NCBI RefSeq assembly: GCF_014066305.1
Contig: NW_023501038.1
Coordinates: 124,001-188,000 of the forward strand
Direction of reading: 5' to 3'
Length of the DNA stretch: 64,000 bases
Source: Letharia columbiana
Lineage: Eukaryota > Ascomycota > Lecanoromycetes > Lecanorales > Parmeliaceae
The stretch's first letter is position 1; every line of letters begins with the position of its first letter. The position numbers were made by a program, and so were the translations under genes. Under the pieces are notes generated by a model. It searched no databases, was not told the origin of the DNA, and worked only from the letters and a program-made list of their open reading frames with translations. Positions 1 through 11,244 of the stretch are shown piece by piece.

Positions 1-574
1 ATAAGCGAAGAATACTACTATAACTTAGTCTATTATTCTTACTATATTAAGAAGTAAAAGAAGAAATTATAATAAATAAATGCGGAGAATACTACGAAGA
101 ATATTATAGAGAATATTACGAAGAAATTAAGCGGTAATAAGACTCTTAGTACTAAGAATACGACTTAGCTCTTTAAGATCCTATATTATATACTCTCTAT
201 AATTCTATATTAAATTATTACTTAGTAAGCGAAGAATATTACTATAACTTAGTCTATTATTCTTACTATATTAAGAAGTAAGAGAAGAAATTATAATAGA
301 TAAATATAAAGAATACTACGAAGAATACTATAGAGAATACTATAAAAAGATTAAGCGGTAATAAAGTCTCTAATATTAAAAATACGACTTAGCTCTTTAA
401 GATCTTACGTTATATACTCTCTAATATATATTTAAATAAATTAAGATTATTCGATATCTATAGCTATTTTATTATTCGAAAATTTTACTACGATAAGAGA
501 TATTATAAGATTTATACTACTAATTAATACGTTATCTTTATTTCTTTTCGATATTTTAATACTTCTTATTATAA
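1..574 (+). repeat. Repeat family B, copy B1 left part, RIP-mutated
   Basis: AT-rich DNA made of two head-to-tail units of about 226 bp (about 1-227 and 228-420), then a non-tandem tail. Each unit is a C-to-T/G-to-A mutated version of the sequence preserved at about 19700-20400, for example the stretch around a residual tgcggag at 81-87 and the 'acttagctctttaagatc' stretch. The tail runs up to 574, where the family 1 element at 575-7690 is inserted, and resumes at 7691. No intact coding frame is present. The repeat begins outside the window. Its class is unknown: I saw no terminal inverted repeats. Confidence 0.75.
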
Positions 575-849
575 TATTAGATTTAATACGTTATAGGCCT
601 TAACGCTACTTACGTTAAGACGTCGATATTATATATACTATATTAAAGTCTCTTTTAGAATCTAATTTTAATAATATATTCTATATATCTAGAGGCTTAA
701 CGAATATAGATTTACTTTATATATCTCGAAGTTTTAATATTTTTTAGAGATTAGTTCTATTATTAAATATACTATTAAATCTTATAACGATACTATATTT
801 TTTATAGCCTATACTCGCTAGCTAACTACTAATAGACTATATTTTTATA
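575..849 (+). repeat. 5' LTR of family 1 copy 575-7690
   Basis: 275 bp, the same length as the 3' LTR at 7416-7690 and the LTRs of all other family 1 copies. A TATA-like stretch (718-724) lies 28 bp upstream of AGAGATTAG (746-754). That 9-mer is almost complementary to the DNA just downstream of the LTR (853-861). Confidence 0.92.
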
Positions 850-879
850 ATTTTAATCTCTCTATCTTTTAAAGAAAAA

Positions 880-1995
880 GATTTATTATTATTATAATAT
901 TAAGTTTATCTCTAAATCGTATAATAGAAAATAAAGATAATATCGAGAGCCGCTACGGCGTTAATAATAAGTTTAAGAATTTCTTATTAATAAAAGATCT
1001 TATTATAGAATAACGTCTTATAATCGCTAAGATTAAAAATTATTATCTAAAATAAGAATAAGAATTAACTATATTAAAGATTTATAATCGCGAGCTTTAT
1101 AATATTAACTTATCGTTTATAATTAGCGAAGACTTATCTATATCGATTATTATTATATCTCTAATAAATATATTAATTAAAACGAAAATACTTCGCTCTA
1201 AAAGAATATATTCTTATAAGAATATTAATAAAAAAGAGTATTTATACTAATTTCGCGAAGTCGAAATTAAGTTTCTTATAAGTTTTAAGTATTTTATTAT
1301 TAACTAATTAAGAATTATTTATTATATATAATTCTTAGAAAATAATCTTAATATCTAATAATATAAATATTATTAAATTTATAATTTAGAGAATATAACT
1401 TTCGAATTCTTTAAGTAGTTTTTATTTGATTTAGTGATAAATCTAGTAAATTATTATTTCCTTATATATGAAAAGTAAAAGAAGACTAAATAACGCTTCG
1501 ATTAGAAGATATTTATTTTTAAGATTTATTTAAAAAAGTTAAAGATTTATTTATCTCTATTTTCTAAGAAATATTAAGTTAATTTCTTCTTAATTAAATT
1601 TAGATTAAAGCTTAAGAATAAGATTTTAAATATTAATAATATATCGAAATAATAAAAAGAAATTCTTATCTAGACTATTATATAGAAAAAGATTTTAGAA
1701 TATATATATTTTAATAACGATTTTTATTTAAAATTTTTAAGAGAGTTCGCTAAGAATAAGTCTTTAGAGGATTAAATTTCGAAGTCTAAATCGATTTTAA
1801 ACGGCGGCGTTTATATAGCGTATATCTAAGATAATAATATAAAGTATAAAGTCGAATTCTTTAATCTTAATTATAAGAAGAATAGTTATTTTTATTATAG
1901 AAAATAGAATTATTAGATATCTAAGTATCTAGATCTCGATAAATTATTTATAATTTATATCGATATAATATTAATAAAAAAAGATTTAATTTTAT
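880..1995 (+). pseudogene. gag: gag of family 1 (CCHC zinc knuckle), RIP-destroyed
   Basis: Gag would package the element RNA and form the virus-like particle in the cytoplasm. The clearest landmark is a CX2CX4HX4C zinc knuckle at 1887-1928. The Cys and His codons now read tat, as expected from RIP of TGT/TGC and CAT. The frame starts at positions divisible by 3 and ends shortly after a run of seven A at 1976-1982. The N-terminal boundary was not resolved and 880 is approximate. Multiple TAA/TAG codons interrupt the frame. Equivalent knuckles occur at 33223-33264, 43899-43940 and, on minus, 17042-17083 in the other copies. Confidence 0.7.
1976..1982 (+). promoter_or_regulatory. Candidate -1 ribosomal frameshift heptamer A AAA AAA
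   Basis: Seven A residues follow the gag knuckle by 48 bases and sit in the gag register as A|AAA|AAA, the X XXY YYZ pattern. The RT motif downstream is in the -1 frame. The same run is at 33312-33318, 43988-43994 and (minus) 16988-16994. The first A could be a RIP product of G, because it follows T. Confidence 0.45.
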
Positions 1996-4900
1996 AATTA
2001 TCTTAGAAGCGAGATAAGAATAACGATTAATAGAGATAATTTCTTCTATTCTTATAAAGAAATAAATAAAGCTTTAAAATAAATAGAGATAACTCGTTAC
2101 TCTACTCGATATTAAAATATATATTAATTTAATTTTATAAAAGTTCGTAGTTTAATAAGACTTAAAATCTTATAACGTTATTTTATTATAATTAAAAGCG
2201 TTAAGCGATTAAAGTATATATTATTATAGCGTATATTAGCTAAATTACTAGTTAGTAAATAATTAAAATTAGAATAAAAAGTATAATATACTCTTCTATA
2301 TTATTAATTAAAAAGATCTTAATATTATATTAAATATATTTAAGTTAAATTAATTATAAGTATTACTAAATTTAGCGATAAAGTAATAGCGATTTAAGAT
2401 TAATACTAATAAATTATAAATTAAAAAATTAATTAAATTTATTTAAATTATCGAATAAAAGCTAAATATATTTATAATTATATACGCTATAATAGCGTAT
2501 AGCGAATTAAAAAATAGATATAATCTAAAGCTCTCTTAGAAGTTATTAAAGTTTAACGACGTTTTTTTTAATAAAAAAGTAGAAATCTTATTTACGCTTA
2601 AATAGAGAAATTATATTATTAAGATTAAAAGCGATAAAAAATCGCTATATAGCTTTTTATATAATCTATTTTAAACGAAGTTAGCGAAGCTATAGCGCTA
2701 TTTAAAGAACTTTCTTTAGAAAAATTAAATTCGCTATTTAACTTTTTTAATCGAAATATTAATTTTTTTTATTCTTAAAAAGAATAAAAAGCTTTATTTT
2801 TATATTAATTATCGAAGTTTAAATATAATAATTATTAAAAATTAATATTTACTATTTTTAATTATTAAGACTTTAAATCGCTTATATAAATCTAAGATCT
2901 TTATAAAGCTAAATCTTAAAAATATTTATTATTAAATTTAGATTAAAGAAGATAATAAGTAAAAAATAGTATTTCGTAATTATTACGATTACTTCAAATA
3001 TTTAATTATATCTTTTAAACTCGTTAATATATTAATAATTTTTTAAATATATATTAATAAAGCTTTTATAGATTTAATAGATATAATATATATAATATAT
3101 TTAGATAATATTCTAATTTATAATATTAATTTAATAAAGTATTAATAATATATTAAATAAATACTTAAGCGTTTATATTAGTTTTAACTATATATTAATT
3201 TTAAAAAATATTAATTCTATATCGAGCGGGTTAAGTTTCTAAAGTTTATTATATTTATCGAAGATATTATAATAAATTAAAAATATATTACTACTATTAA
3301 AAAGTAATTAAAATTAAAAAATTATTAAGATATATAAGTCTTTTTAGACTTTATTAATTTCTATTAGTAATTTATCTATAGCTATTTTAGTATAATAGCG
3401 TTATTTATTAACTTACTTAAAGAAAATAAGAATAATAAGAAATTTAAATTATTAAAGTAAATAGATAGCGCTAAACTAACGTTTTAATAGCTTTAAAATA
3501 CTTTTATAATCGCGCTATTTCTATATTACTATAATCTAAATTTAAAGTTATATTTTAAAATCGACGCTTTTAACTTTAATATAAGAGCTATACTTTTATA
3601 ATTAAATAAGAATAACTACTAATAATTAATAGTATTCTAATCTAGAAAAATAATTTCTATAAAGTAAAATTATAAGATCTATAACTAAGAATTACTTATT
3701 ATTATAGTATTTATAAAATAATAGCGTTATTATCTAAAAGATAATATATTTTATATTAAAGTTCTAACGAATTATAATAATCTTAAGAGCTTTATAAAAT
3801 AGAAGAAATTAAACTCTAAATAAACTCGTTAAGCGCTAAAGTTAACTACTTATAACTTTAAGATTTTTTATTAAATAGATAAACTAAACTCTATTAACTC
3901 GCTATCGCGATATCTTAATTATAAAAGAATTTCGTTATTAAATATTAAACTTTTATTAATATTATAGAATAAGTTTATATTTTAAACTAGTAATAAATAA
4001 TTATAAAGAAATAAAAAAGTTATAGTAGCGATAGCGCTTATATTTTATATTATTAGCGTTTAAATAATTATTTCTAAAAGAGAGTTTAAGATCGTATAAG
4101 AGATTACTTATAACGTACTTTAAAGATTAATAAAAATATTAATTTAAGATTTATAAGCTTATAATAATTAGATAAACTCTTTTTAAATTAATATTAATAA
4201 GTTAATAATTAAGTATTATATATATAGTTAAATATAAATCTTAGATTTTAAGAAATTATTAAGATATAATAATCGTCTTTATATCTTTAAAAATAAGATT
4301 TTAAAAAAAGAGCTTATTAGTAAATATTATAATAATTTATTATTAGAATATTTTAATACTACGAAAATATATAAATTACTTATTCGTAAATATTATTAAA
4401 ATAAAAGTCTAAAGTAAATTATCGATTATATTAAGATATATAATATTTATTAATAAATTAAAGCTTCGCGATATCGTCTATATAGTAAATTAAGCTCGCT
4501 TCTTATCGCTATTAAATTATAAAAGAAAATTTCTATAAATTTTATTATTAATTTATTAGCGAATAAATATAAGAATATTATTTATAATACTATTCTAGTT
4601 ATAGTAAATCGATTTATAAAAATAATAAGATATATTTTTATATTTATTATAATCGATATCGCTTAGCTAATAAAAGTATTTTATTTCGAAATAGTATATC
4701 GCTATAATATATTAAACGATATTATTAATAATAGAGGCTTTATATTTATTAATAGCTTTTAATTTATTATTTACTTTTATTCTAAAATTAAGCGATATTT
4801 AAATATCGCCTTTTATTCATAAATCGATAAATAGATTAAGCGATAAAATTAGATATTAAAATACTTTTTACGCGTATTTACTAATAATAAGTAAAATATT

Positions 4901-5950
4901 TAAATAAAATAACTATTAATAGTAGAGTTCGCTTATATAAATAATTAATATTTCTTTATTAAAACGATACTATTCTTTCTAATATATAAATATTATTTTA
5001 AAATTTATTAAAAGATTAAGAATAATTTTATTAAGAAGAAGATATTTACTATAAATAATAGAATAAAAAAATTATAAGTATTAAGAAATAAGATAGTAGA
5101 GTATTTTTATAGCGCGATTATAGCTTAATTTAAATATTATAATAAAATATATTAATTTTAAAATTATAAAATAAATAATTTAATAATATTAGTAATTAAG
5201 AATTTAAAATAAAAACGCTTAAATAAGAAGTTATCTTATAAATTTATAGAATTATTTTAAATTATAAATAAGATAGAAGCGTAGATATATTATTTACTTC
5301 TATTCTTAATATATAAAATCTATAATATCTTTTATATATCGTTATTTAAGTCTTATTATCTTCGCGATTACGATAATATAATAAAAGTCTTTATATAAAC
5401 TCTTAATCTTATTAATAATAATAAGCTTTAAAAGATTAAAGAAATTATTAATAAGATTAAGTATAAGAAAGACGTTTAATATAAAGTTAAATAGACTAAT
5501 TAGAGCGAAGAGTATAATTAATAATTATTAAATAATAAATTTATTAATATTAGCGAGCTAATTTAAGTTTATAAATAAATAAATAATAAATAAAAATATT
5601 AAGTAATAAATAATAAGTCTTTTATTATTAAAGAGTTTAATTAATTATATAAATTAATAGCGAGTAAGCGAAGATAATAAAATAAGATATAATTATTAAT
5701 TAAATTAGATATATTTCTAGATAATACTTATACTACGCGCGTATTTCTCTATACTTATTACTATTAAAATATAAATTAATAAAATAATTATATTATTTAA
5801 TTATTTATTAAACTTTATTATAGAGAAGGTTTATTATATTAAAATATATACTATTAATATAAATATATTTTTATCTAAAATAGCTATTAAAGAACTATTT
5901 AGAGATCTTATATTAACGCTATTATTAAAAAAAGATTACTATTTAAATAT
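1979..5950 (+). pseudogene. pol: pol of family 1: protease, RT, integrase, chromodomain (RIP-destroyed)
   Basis: Pol encoded the enzymes for reverse transcription and insertion. In one frame (positions congruent to 2 mod 3) I read: a protease-like LLD stretch near 2105; a reverse transcriptase with YLDNILIY at 3098-3121, where the second catalytic Asp of YLDD has become Asn as a G-to-A change would give; and RT connection sequence to about 3420. Then come an integrase HHCC region at about 4335-4470, an integrase core around 4598-4700, and a chromodomain at about 5424-5590 with aromatic and acidic chromodomain spacing. A polar tail follows. This domain order is that of Ty3/Gypsy chromoviruses, whose chromodomain can target integration to heterochromatin. 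Many in-frame TAA/TAG codons make it a pseudogene. Confidence 0.85.
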
Positions 5951-7415
5951 TCTTCGCTATCTTAATATTAGATTTTAAATTAAATTTATTAATTTATTAT
6001 TTAATAAAAAGATAATTAAAGTATAGTCTTTAAATTAGTATTTATTAACGTTTATTATATATTAATAAAGACTCTTAAGCTTCTTCTCTAATAACTCGTT
6101 TATTCTCTTTAATTCTTCTATATACTTATATATCGCTATAAGCTAGCCTTAAAAATCTATAATTATAATAAAGACGATTAAAATTATCGCTATTATATAT
6201 CTTTATAATTTATATTATTAAATAATCTTCTTATTAAGCTTAACTCGTTAATAAGATAGCTTTTAAGATTATTTAACGCGGTAATAATATTATATTAATT
6301 TTTTTATTTATACTTAAAGATATAAAGAGATTTTAATATAGCGGCTAATATCGCGTCTTTCGATTTTATAATTATTATAAAGAGAAGACTTATCTTAAAT
6401 ATATAAATTATTATTTTAATAAAAGTAAGTTTTATATAATAAATTAGATATTAGAACTTATTAATAATTATATATATAAAGCGATAATAATAGAAATAAT
6501 TAAGAATTAATAATCGCGCCTATAAAACGACTATATACTTACTATTAAAATTATTATTATTATTAAAAAAGAATATTATAAAATTATTAATCTATATATT
6601 AACGCGATTAATAATAATAAGATACTTATAATAAAAAAAAGTAGATTATTAATATAATAAGATATATTATACTTATATTAATATTAATATTAACGTTATA
6701 ACGTTAAAGTAAGTATTTATAAGAAAAACGTTAGAAGTTATAAAGAATAAAAATAAATAATTTAAAAGAAGTTTTTATATTCTTTATTATAGCGCTATTA
6801 TTAATAGATAATATTTAATAATATAGATAATAATAATACGATAATATTTCGCTATTATCTATAAAACCGCGTTATCTAGCTATCGTTATTATTTCTACTA
6901 TTATTAATTAATAATCGAGAGCGTTATCGCGAACGCGTCGCTCTATTAATTATTCTCTTCGAATCTTTATAATAAAGATTATTATTATATTACTTCGCTA
7001 TAAATATAATATACTATAAAAATAATATTATCTATAAAAAAACTCTTCTCCCTTCTTTTATTTATTAAGTTTTTAAGATTATAAATTTTTAAATTTAATA
7101 TTATTCGCTATAGAGGCTATTAATTAGCGCTATAAAAATATTAATACTAAGCGCGTTAATTTATTATAAATTATTATTAATTAATATTATAAAAGCGATA
7201 TTATTCTCGAAGATAGTATTAATATTATTATATAATATATTAATAACGCGCCTATAGCGTGTAAGAATTAGTTCTATTATATTATTAAAATAATATTATA
7301 ATCTTAATAAATTAACTCTTTTCTCTTATTTTTCTATTAGAATTTAAAGGTTTTTTAATAAGTATTTTATTTTTACTTAGATATCTAGAGACTAGAATTT
7401 AGAAGAGAAGATAAT
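5950..7415. other. Long 3' region of family 1 with a possible antisense reading frame
   Basis: About 1.5 kb between the pol tail and the 3' LTR, conserved in order in every copy. No gypsy enzyme is expected here. The complementary strand (read directly as plus in the inverted copy, about 12361-13090) gives a protein-like frame with a Lys/Glu/Leu-rich helical stretch; see findings. It ends in the purine-rich tract agaagagaagataat (7401-7415), a good polypurine tract directly before the 3' LTR. Confidence 0.5.
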
Positions 7416-7690
7416 TATTAGATCTAATACGTTATAAATCTTAGCGCTATTTATATTAAGACGTTAATATCGTATATACTATCTTAAAATTTCTTTTAAA
7501 GTTTAATTTTAATAATATATCTTATATATCTAGAGGCTTAGCGGATATAGATCTACTTTATATATTTTAAAGTTTTAATATTTCTTAAAGATTAATTCTA
7601 TTATTAAATATATTATTAAATCTTATAACGATACTACGTCTTTTATAATTTATATTCACTAACTAATCGCTAGTAAATTACGCCCTTATA
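7416..7690 (+). repeat. 3' LTR of family 1 copy 575-7690
   Basis: 275 bp direct repeat of 575-849, differing only by C/T and G/A transitions where I compared them. It is preceded by a polypurine tract and followed by the TSD tataa at 7691-7695. Confidence 0.92.
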
Positions 7691-7992
7691 TATAAGAATA
7701 TAATCTTTCTCTATTTTTTATAAGTAATTTTTACGAATTAATTCTTTATACTTAATATATCTTTCTAATTAAGTCTTAGCGCCTCTCTCTTTATATATAT
7801 ATATCTATATATTATATAAATTAATTTAATTTTATAATAATAAAAGTAGATTAAAAATATATAGTAAGCGATTAGAGTTCGATTTAACTTAGAGCTAGAG
7901 CTAAAATTTCATTTCACTTAGAAAAATTTAACTCTATTTAACTTAGAAAAATGAAAAATTCAACTCTATAAATTTAATTTATAGGCCTTTAC
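7691..7992 (+). repeat. Repeat family B, end of copy B1
   Basis: Continues the family B sequence interrupted at 574 and ends at 'ataggcctttactt'. It matches 18712-18940 and, on the other strand, 27600-27870. It abuts the truncated family 1 copy directly, which suggests a deletion junction at about 7993. Confidence 0.75.
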
Positions 7993-8066
7993 TTGTTAAT
8001 AATAATAAGCTTTAAAAGATTAAAGAAATTATTAATAAGATTAAATATAAGAAAGATATCTAGTAT

Positions 8067-8193
8067 TGTTAGCAACTTAGCTAGAAAAGCTAGTTCCGAG
8101 AGTATCTGCGCTTAACAGTTAAACACTCCTATTTAGATCTAAATACCTGCCCACAGAGGCCCCGTAGAGCCCCCGTAGAAACTGTTTCTAACA
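8067..8193 (+). repeat. 5' LTR of miniature element (unmutated)
   Basis: 127 bp, ends TGTTAG...CTAACA. It retains many CpA and CpC sites that are lost in its partner at 8897-9023. Confidence 0.88.
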
Positions 8194-8658
8194 ATGCCTC
8201 CCCCTCTAGAGGGCTCATCCTCGAGCTCCAAAGATGATACAAAAATCGCGACGTTCCGGGAAATTACTCCCCGAAAGATCCACGATCTTAAGGACAACAT
8301 GCCCTGTGCTCCGAGGTTCACTCACCCGAAGACTTCTAAATGCCCGCTATTGCGGGACTTGAAATTGCCACTAGGGTTTCTGCCCACGGGGCTACCAAGT
8401 GAAAGGCCTTTGGCCCGCCTTCGCACCGATACAATGTGGGAATGGGGCTGTATTCCAGGCCTGTGGCCCCGCCTTAGCGCACACAAATCAAATTCAGGCC
8501 TGTTTTGGCCAGCCTCGGGGTTTCTTTCCCGGGCGTCTGCTTTTGGGCTTTTTGCCCTAAGGCGTTCTACTCGAAATATCCTTATTGGAATAGGGCTGTT
8601 CTGCCCGAAATGTCCTCATTGGAATAGGGCGTCCTGCCCGAAAATCTCATTTATATAG
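8194..8658 (+). CDS. Hypothetical 154-residue ORF inside the miniature LTR element
   Basis: An open frame starts with ATG immediately after the 5' LTR and stops at 8656-8658. The N-terminus is Pro/Ser-rich (MPPPLEGSSSSSKDD); the rest is basic with scattered Cys. I see no zinc knuckle, protease or other domain. Its last third runs through the stem-loop minisatellite, which argues against a conserved protein there. It could be a remnant of a gag start or a chance ORF in one of the few stretches not filled with RIP stop codons. I favour chance or remnant. Confidence 0.3.
   Translation: MPPPLEGSSSSSKDDTKIATFREITPRKIHDLKDNMPCAPRFTHPKTSKCPLLRDLKLPLGFLPTGLPSERPLARLRTDTMWEWGCIPGLWPRLSAHKSNSGLFWPASGFLSRASAFGLFALRRSTRNILIGIGLFCPKCPHWNRASCPKISFI
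8343..8356. repeat. Stem-loop CCCGC-TATT-GCGGG
   Basis: A perfect 5 bp GC stem with a 4-base loop inside the miniature element, upstream of the stem-loop array at 8545-8670. Confidence 0.6.
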
Positions 8659-8675
8659 GGCGTCCTGCCCGAAAG
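8545..8675 (+). repeat. Minisatellite of about 33 bp units, each with a GGGC-N5/6-GCCC hairpin
   Basis: Three degenerate units (about 8576-8608, 8609-8641, 8642-8672) share 'attggaatagggc' and 'ctgcccgaa' blocks. A related hairpin lies just upstream. The four hairpins are at 8545-8557, 8593-8606, 8627-8639 and 8658-8670. Confidence 0.75.
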
Positions 8676-8896
8676 TATTCGACTTCGGGGCCCGCCTTCG
8701 CCGTGACTATTACCCGAGCGACCCTCTAAAAAAATCAAATTTCTGATTTTTAATGAGGGATTCAAGCGTCCTCGAATTCTCGACCCTTAATTTTTTAATA
8801 ACTAAGCGTATTACCCTCGATAATAACTAATATCGCTTCGAGATAGCTAGTTAGATTCTTTAGACTATTAACTCGAAAATAAAGCGTAGATACTAT

Positions 8897-9023
8897 TATT
8901 AGCAACTTAGCTAAAAAAGCTAATTTCGAGAGTATTTACGCTTAATAGTTAAATACTCTTATTTAAATCTAAATATCTACTCGTAGAGATCTTATAGAGC
9001 TCTCGTAGAAACTATTTCTAATA
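8897..9023 (+). repeat. 3' LTR of miniature element (RIP-mutated)
   Basis: 127 bp, alignable end to end without gaps to 8067-8193. All the differences I saw are transitions, nearly all C-to-T or G-to-A relative to the 5' LTR. Confidence 0.88.
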
Positions 9024-10969
9024 AATATAAAGTTAAATAGATTAATTAAGACGAAGAGTATATTTAATAACTATTAAATAATAAACTTATTAATATTAAC
9101 GAGCTAATTTAAATTTATAAATTTATAAATAATAAATAAAAGTATTAAGTAATAAATAATAAGTCTCTTATTATTAAAGAGCTTAATTAATTATATAAAT
9201 TAATAACGAGTAAATAAAAGCGATAAAATAAGATATAATTATCGATTAGATTAGATATATTTTTAAATAATACTTATACTATATATATACTCCTCTATAC
9301 TTATTATTATTAAGATATAAATTAATAAAATAATTATATTATTTAGCTATCTACTAAGCTCTACTATAAAAAAAATTTATTATATTAAAATATATATTAT
9401 TAATATAGATATATTTTTATTTAAGATAGCTATTAAAAAACTATTTAGAAATCTTATATTAGCGCTATTATTAAAAAAAGATTACTATTTAAATATTCTT
9501 TATTATTTTAATATTAGATTCTAAATCGAGTTAATTAATTTAATTTTTTAATAAGAAGATAATTAAAGTATAATCTTCGAGTTAATATCTATTAACGTTT
9601 ATTATATATTAATAAAAACTCTTAAGCTTCTTCTTTAATAACTTATTTATTTTCTTTAATTTCTCTATACGCTTATATATTATTATAAGCTAGTTTTAAA
9701 GATTTATAATTATAATAAAAGTAGTCGAAGTTATTATTATTATATATCTCTATAATTTATACTATTAAATAATCTTCTTATCGAGCTTAGCTTATTAATA
9801 AGATAGCTTTTAAGATTATTTAATACGACGATAGCGTTATATTAATTTTCTTATTTATATTTAAAAATATAGAGAAATTTTAATATAGTAATTAATACTA
9901 TATCTTTTAATCTTATAGTTATTATAAAAAAAAGATTTATCTTAAATATATAAATCGTTATCTCGATAAAAGTAAGTTCTATATAATAAATTAGATATTA
10001 GAATTTATTAATAGATATATATATAAAGCGATAATAATAGAAATAGTTAAGGATTAGTAATCGCGTCTACGAGGCGACTATATACTTACTATTAAAGTTA
10101 TTATTATTATTAAAAAAGAGTATTATAAAATTATTAGTCTATATATCGACGTAATTAATAATAATAAGATACTTATAATAAAGAGAAGTAGATTATTAAT
10201 ATAATAAGATATATTATATTTATATTAGTATTAATATTAATATTATAACGCTAGAGTAAGTACTTATAAGAGAGATATTAAAAGTTATAAAGAATAAAAA
10301 TAAATAATTTAAAAGAGATTTTTATATTCTTTATTATAGCGCTAATATTAATAGATAATATCTAATAACGTAGATAGTAGCGACGCGATAATATTTTACT
10401 ATTATCTATAAAACCGCGTTACCTAGCTACTATTATTATTTCTATTATTATTATTAATTAATAATCGAGAATATTATCGTAAATATATCGCTCTATTAAT
10501 TACTTTCTTCGAATTCTTATAATAAAGATTATTATTACGTTACTTTGCTATAAACGTAATACGCTATAAAAATAACGTTATTTATAAAAAAACTCTTCTC
10601 CCTTCTTTATTTACTAAATTTTCGAGATTTTATTATAAATTCTTAAATCTAATATTATTCGCTATAGAGATTATTAATTAATACTATAAAAACGCTAATA
10701 TTAAATATATTAACTTATTATAGATTATTATTAATTAGTATTATAAAAGCGATATTATTCTTAAAGATAGTATTAATATTATTATATAATATATTAATAA
10801 TACGCCTATAGCGCGTAAGAATTAATTTTATTATATTATTAAAACGATATTATAATTTTAATAAATCGACTCTTTTCTCTTATTTCCCTACTAAGATTTA
10901 AAGATTTTTTAATAAATATTCTATTTTTATTTAAGCGTTTAAAGATTAGAGTCTAGAAGAAGAGATAAT

Positions 10970-11244
10970 TATTAAATCTAATACGTTATAGATCTTAACG
11001 CTATTTATATTAAGACGTCGATATTATATATTCTATATTAGAGTTTTTTTTAAAATTTAATTTTAATAATATATCTTATATATTTAAAGATTTAACGAAT
11101 ATAGATTTACTTTATATATCTCGAAGTTTTAATATTTCTTAGAGATTAGTTCTACTATTAAATATACTATTAAATCTCATAATAATATTACGTCTTTTAT
11201 AGTCTATATTTACTAGCTAACTACTAGTAAACTACGCTTTTATA
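10970..11244 (+). repeat. 3' LTR of the truncated family 1 copy
   Basis: 275 bp, homologous to 7416-7690 and preceded by the purine tract agaagaagagataat. It is followed by family B sequence. Confidence 0.9.

Larger units (their letters stand above)
575..7690 (+). mobile_element. Family 1 Ty3/Gypsy chromovirus, full-length copy, RIP-inactivated
   Basis: A 7,116 bp LTR retrotransposon. It is bounded by two 275 bp LTRs and by the 5 bp TSD tataa (570-574 and 7691-7695). The LTR ends read tattagatc...ctcttata, which fits TGTTAG...TTACA after RIP. Order on plus: gag with a CCHC knuckle, pol (protease, reverse transcriptase, integrase, chromodomain), then an unusually long 1.8 kb 3' region. It was inserted into repeat family B: joining the flanks at one TSD restores the family B sequence seen at 18680-18720 and 20620-20660. 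All coding frames carry many TAA/TAG codons of the type RIP makes from CAA, CAG and TGG, so the copy is dead. Confidence 0.93.
8067..9023 (+). mobile_element. 957 bp miniature LTR (TRIM-like) element, half RIP-mutated
   Basis: Two 127 bp direct terminal repeats (8067-8193 and 8897-9023) start TGTTAG/TATTAG and end CTAACA/CTAATA. They are flanked by the TSD agtat/aatat (8062-8066 and 9024-9028), which differ by one G-to-A. Removing 8067-9028 restores the family 1 sequence of other copies. The 703 bp interior has no RT or integrase motif, so the element was non-autonomous. The 5' LTR and the interior to about 8820 are GC-normal; the rest, including the 3' LTR, is heavily C-to-T/G-to-A mutated. 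I found no clear tRNA-type primer site. I do not recognise it as a named family. Confidence 0.82.
7993..11244 (+). mobile_element. Family 1 chromovirus, 5'-truncated copy
   Basis: The sequence begins inside the chromodomain region (equivalent to about 5412 of the copy at 575-7690). It runs through the long 3' region to a 275 bp 3' LTR at 10970-11244. The 5' LTR, gag and most of pol are missing. It is interrupted by the miniature LTR element at 8067-9023. It is followed by a sliver of family B (11245-11268), so it originally inserted into family B. Loss of its 5' part and the adjoining B sequence is most easily explained by one deletion. Confidence 0.85.

Noticed and set aside
7801..7900. AT-rich simple repeats (tatata runs) as regulatory or replication origin signals
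   Set aside because: They are ordinary in RIP-mutated DNA and match mutated family B sequence.
8139..8321. Minus-strand 60-codon ORF across the 5' LTR of the miniature element
   Set aside because: Starts inside the element, ends in its LTR, and has no domain; a chance ORF.
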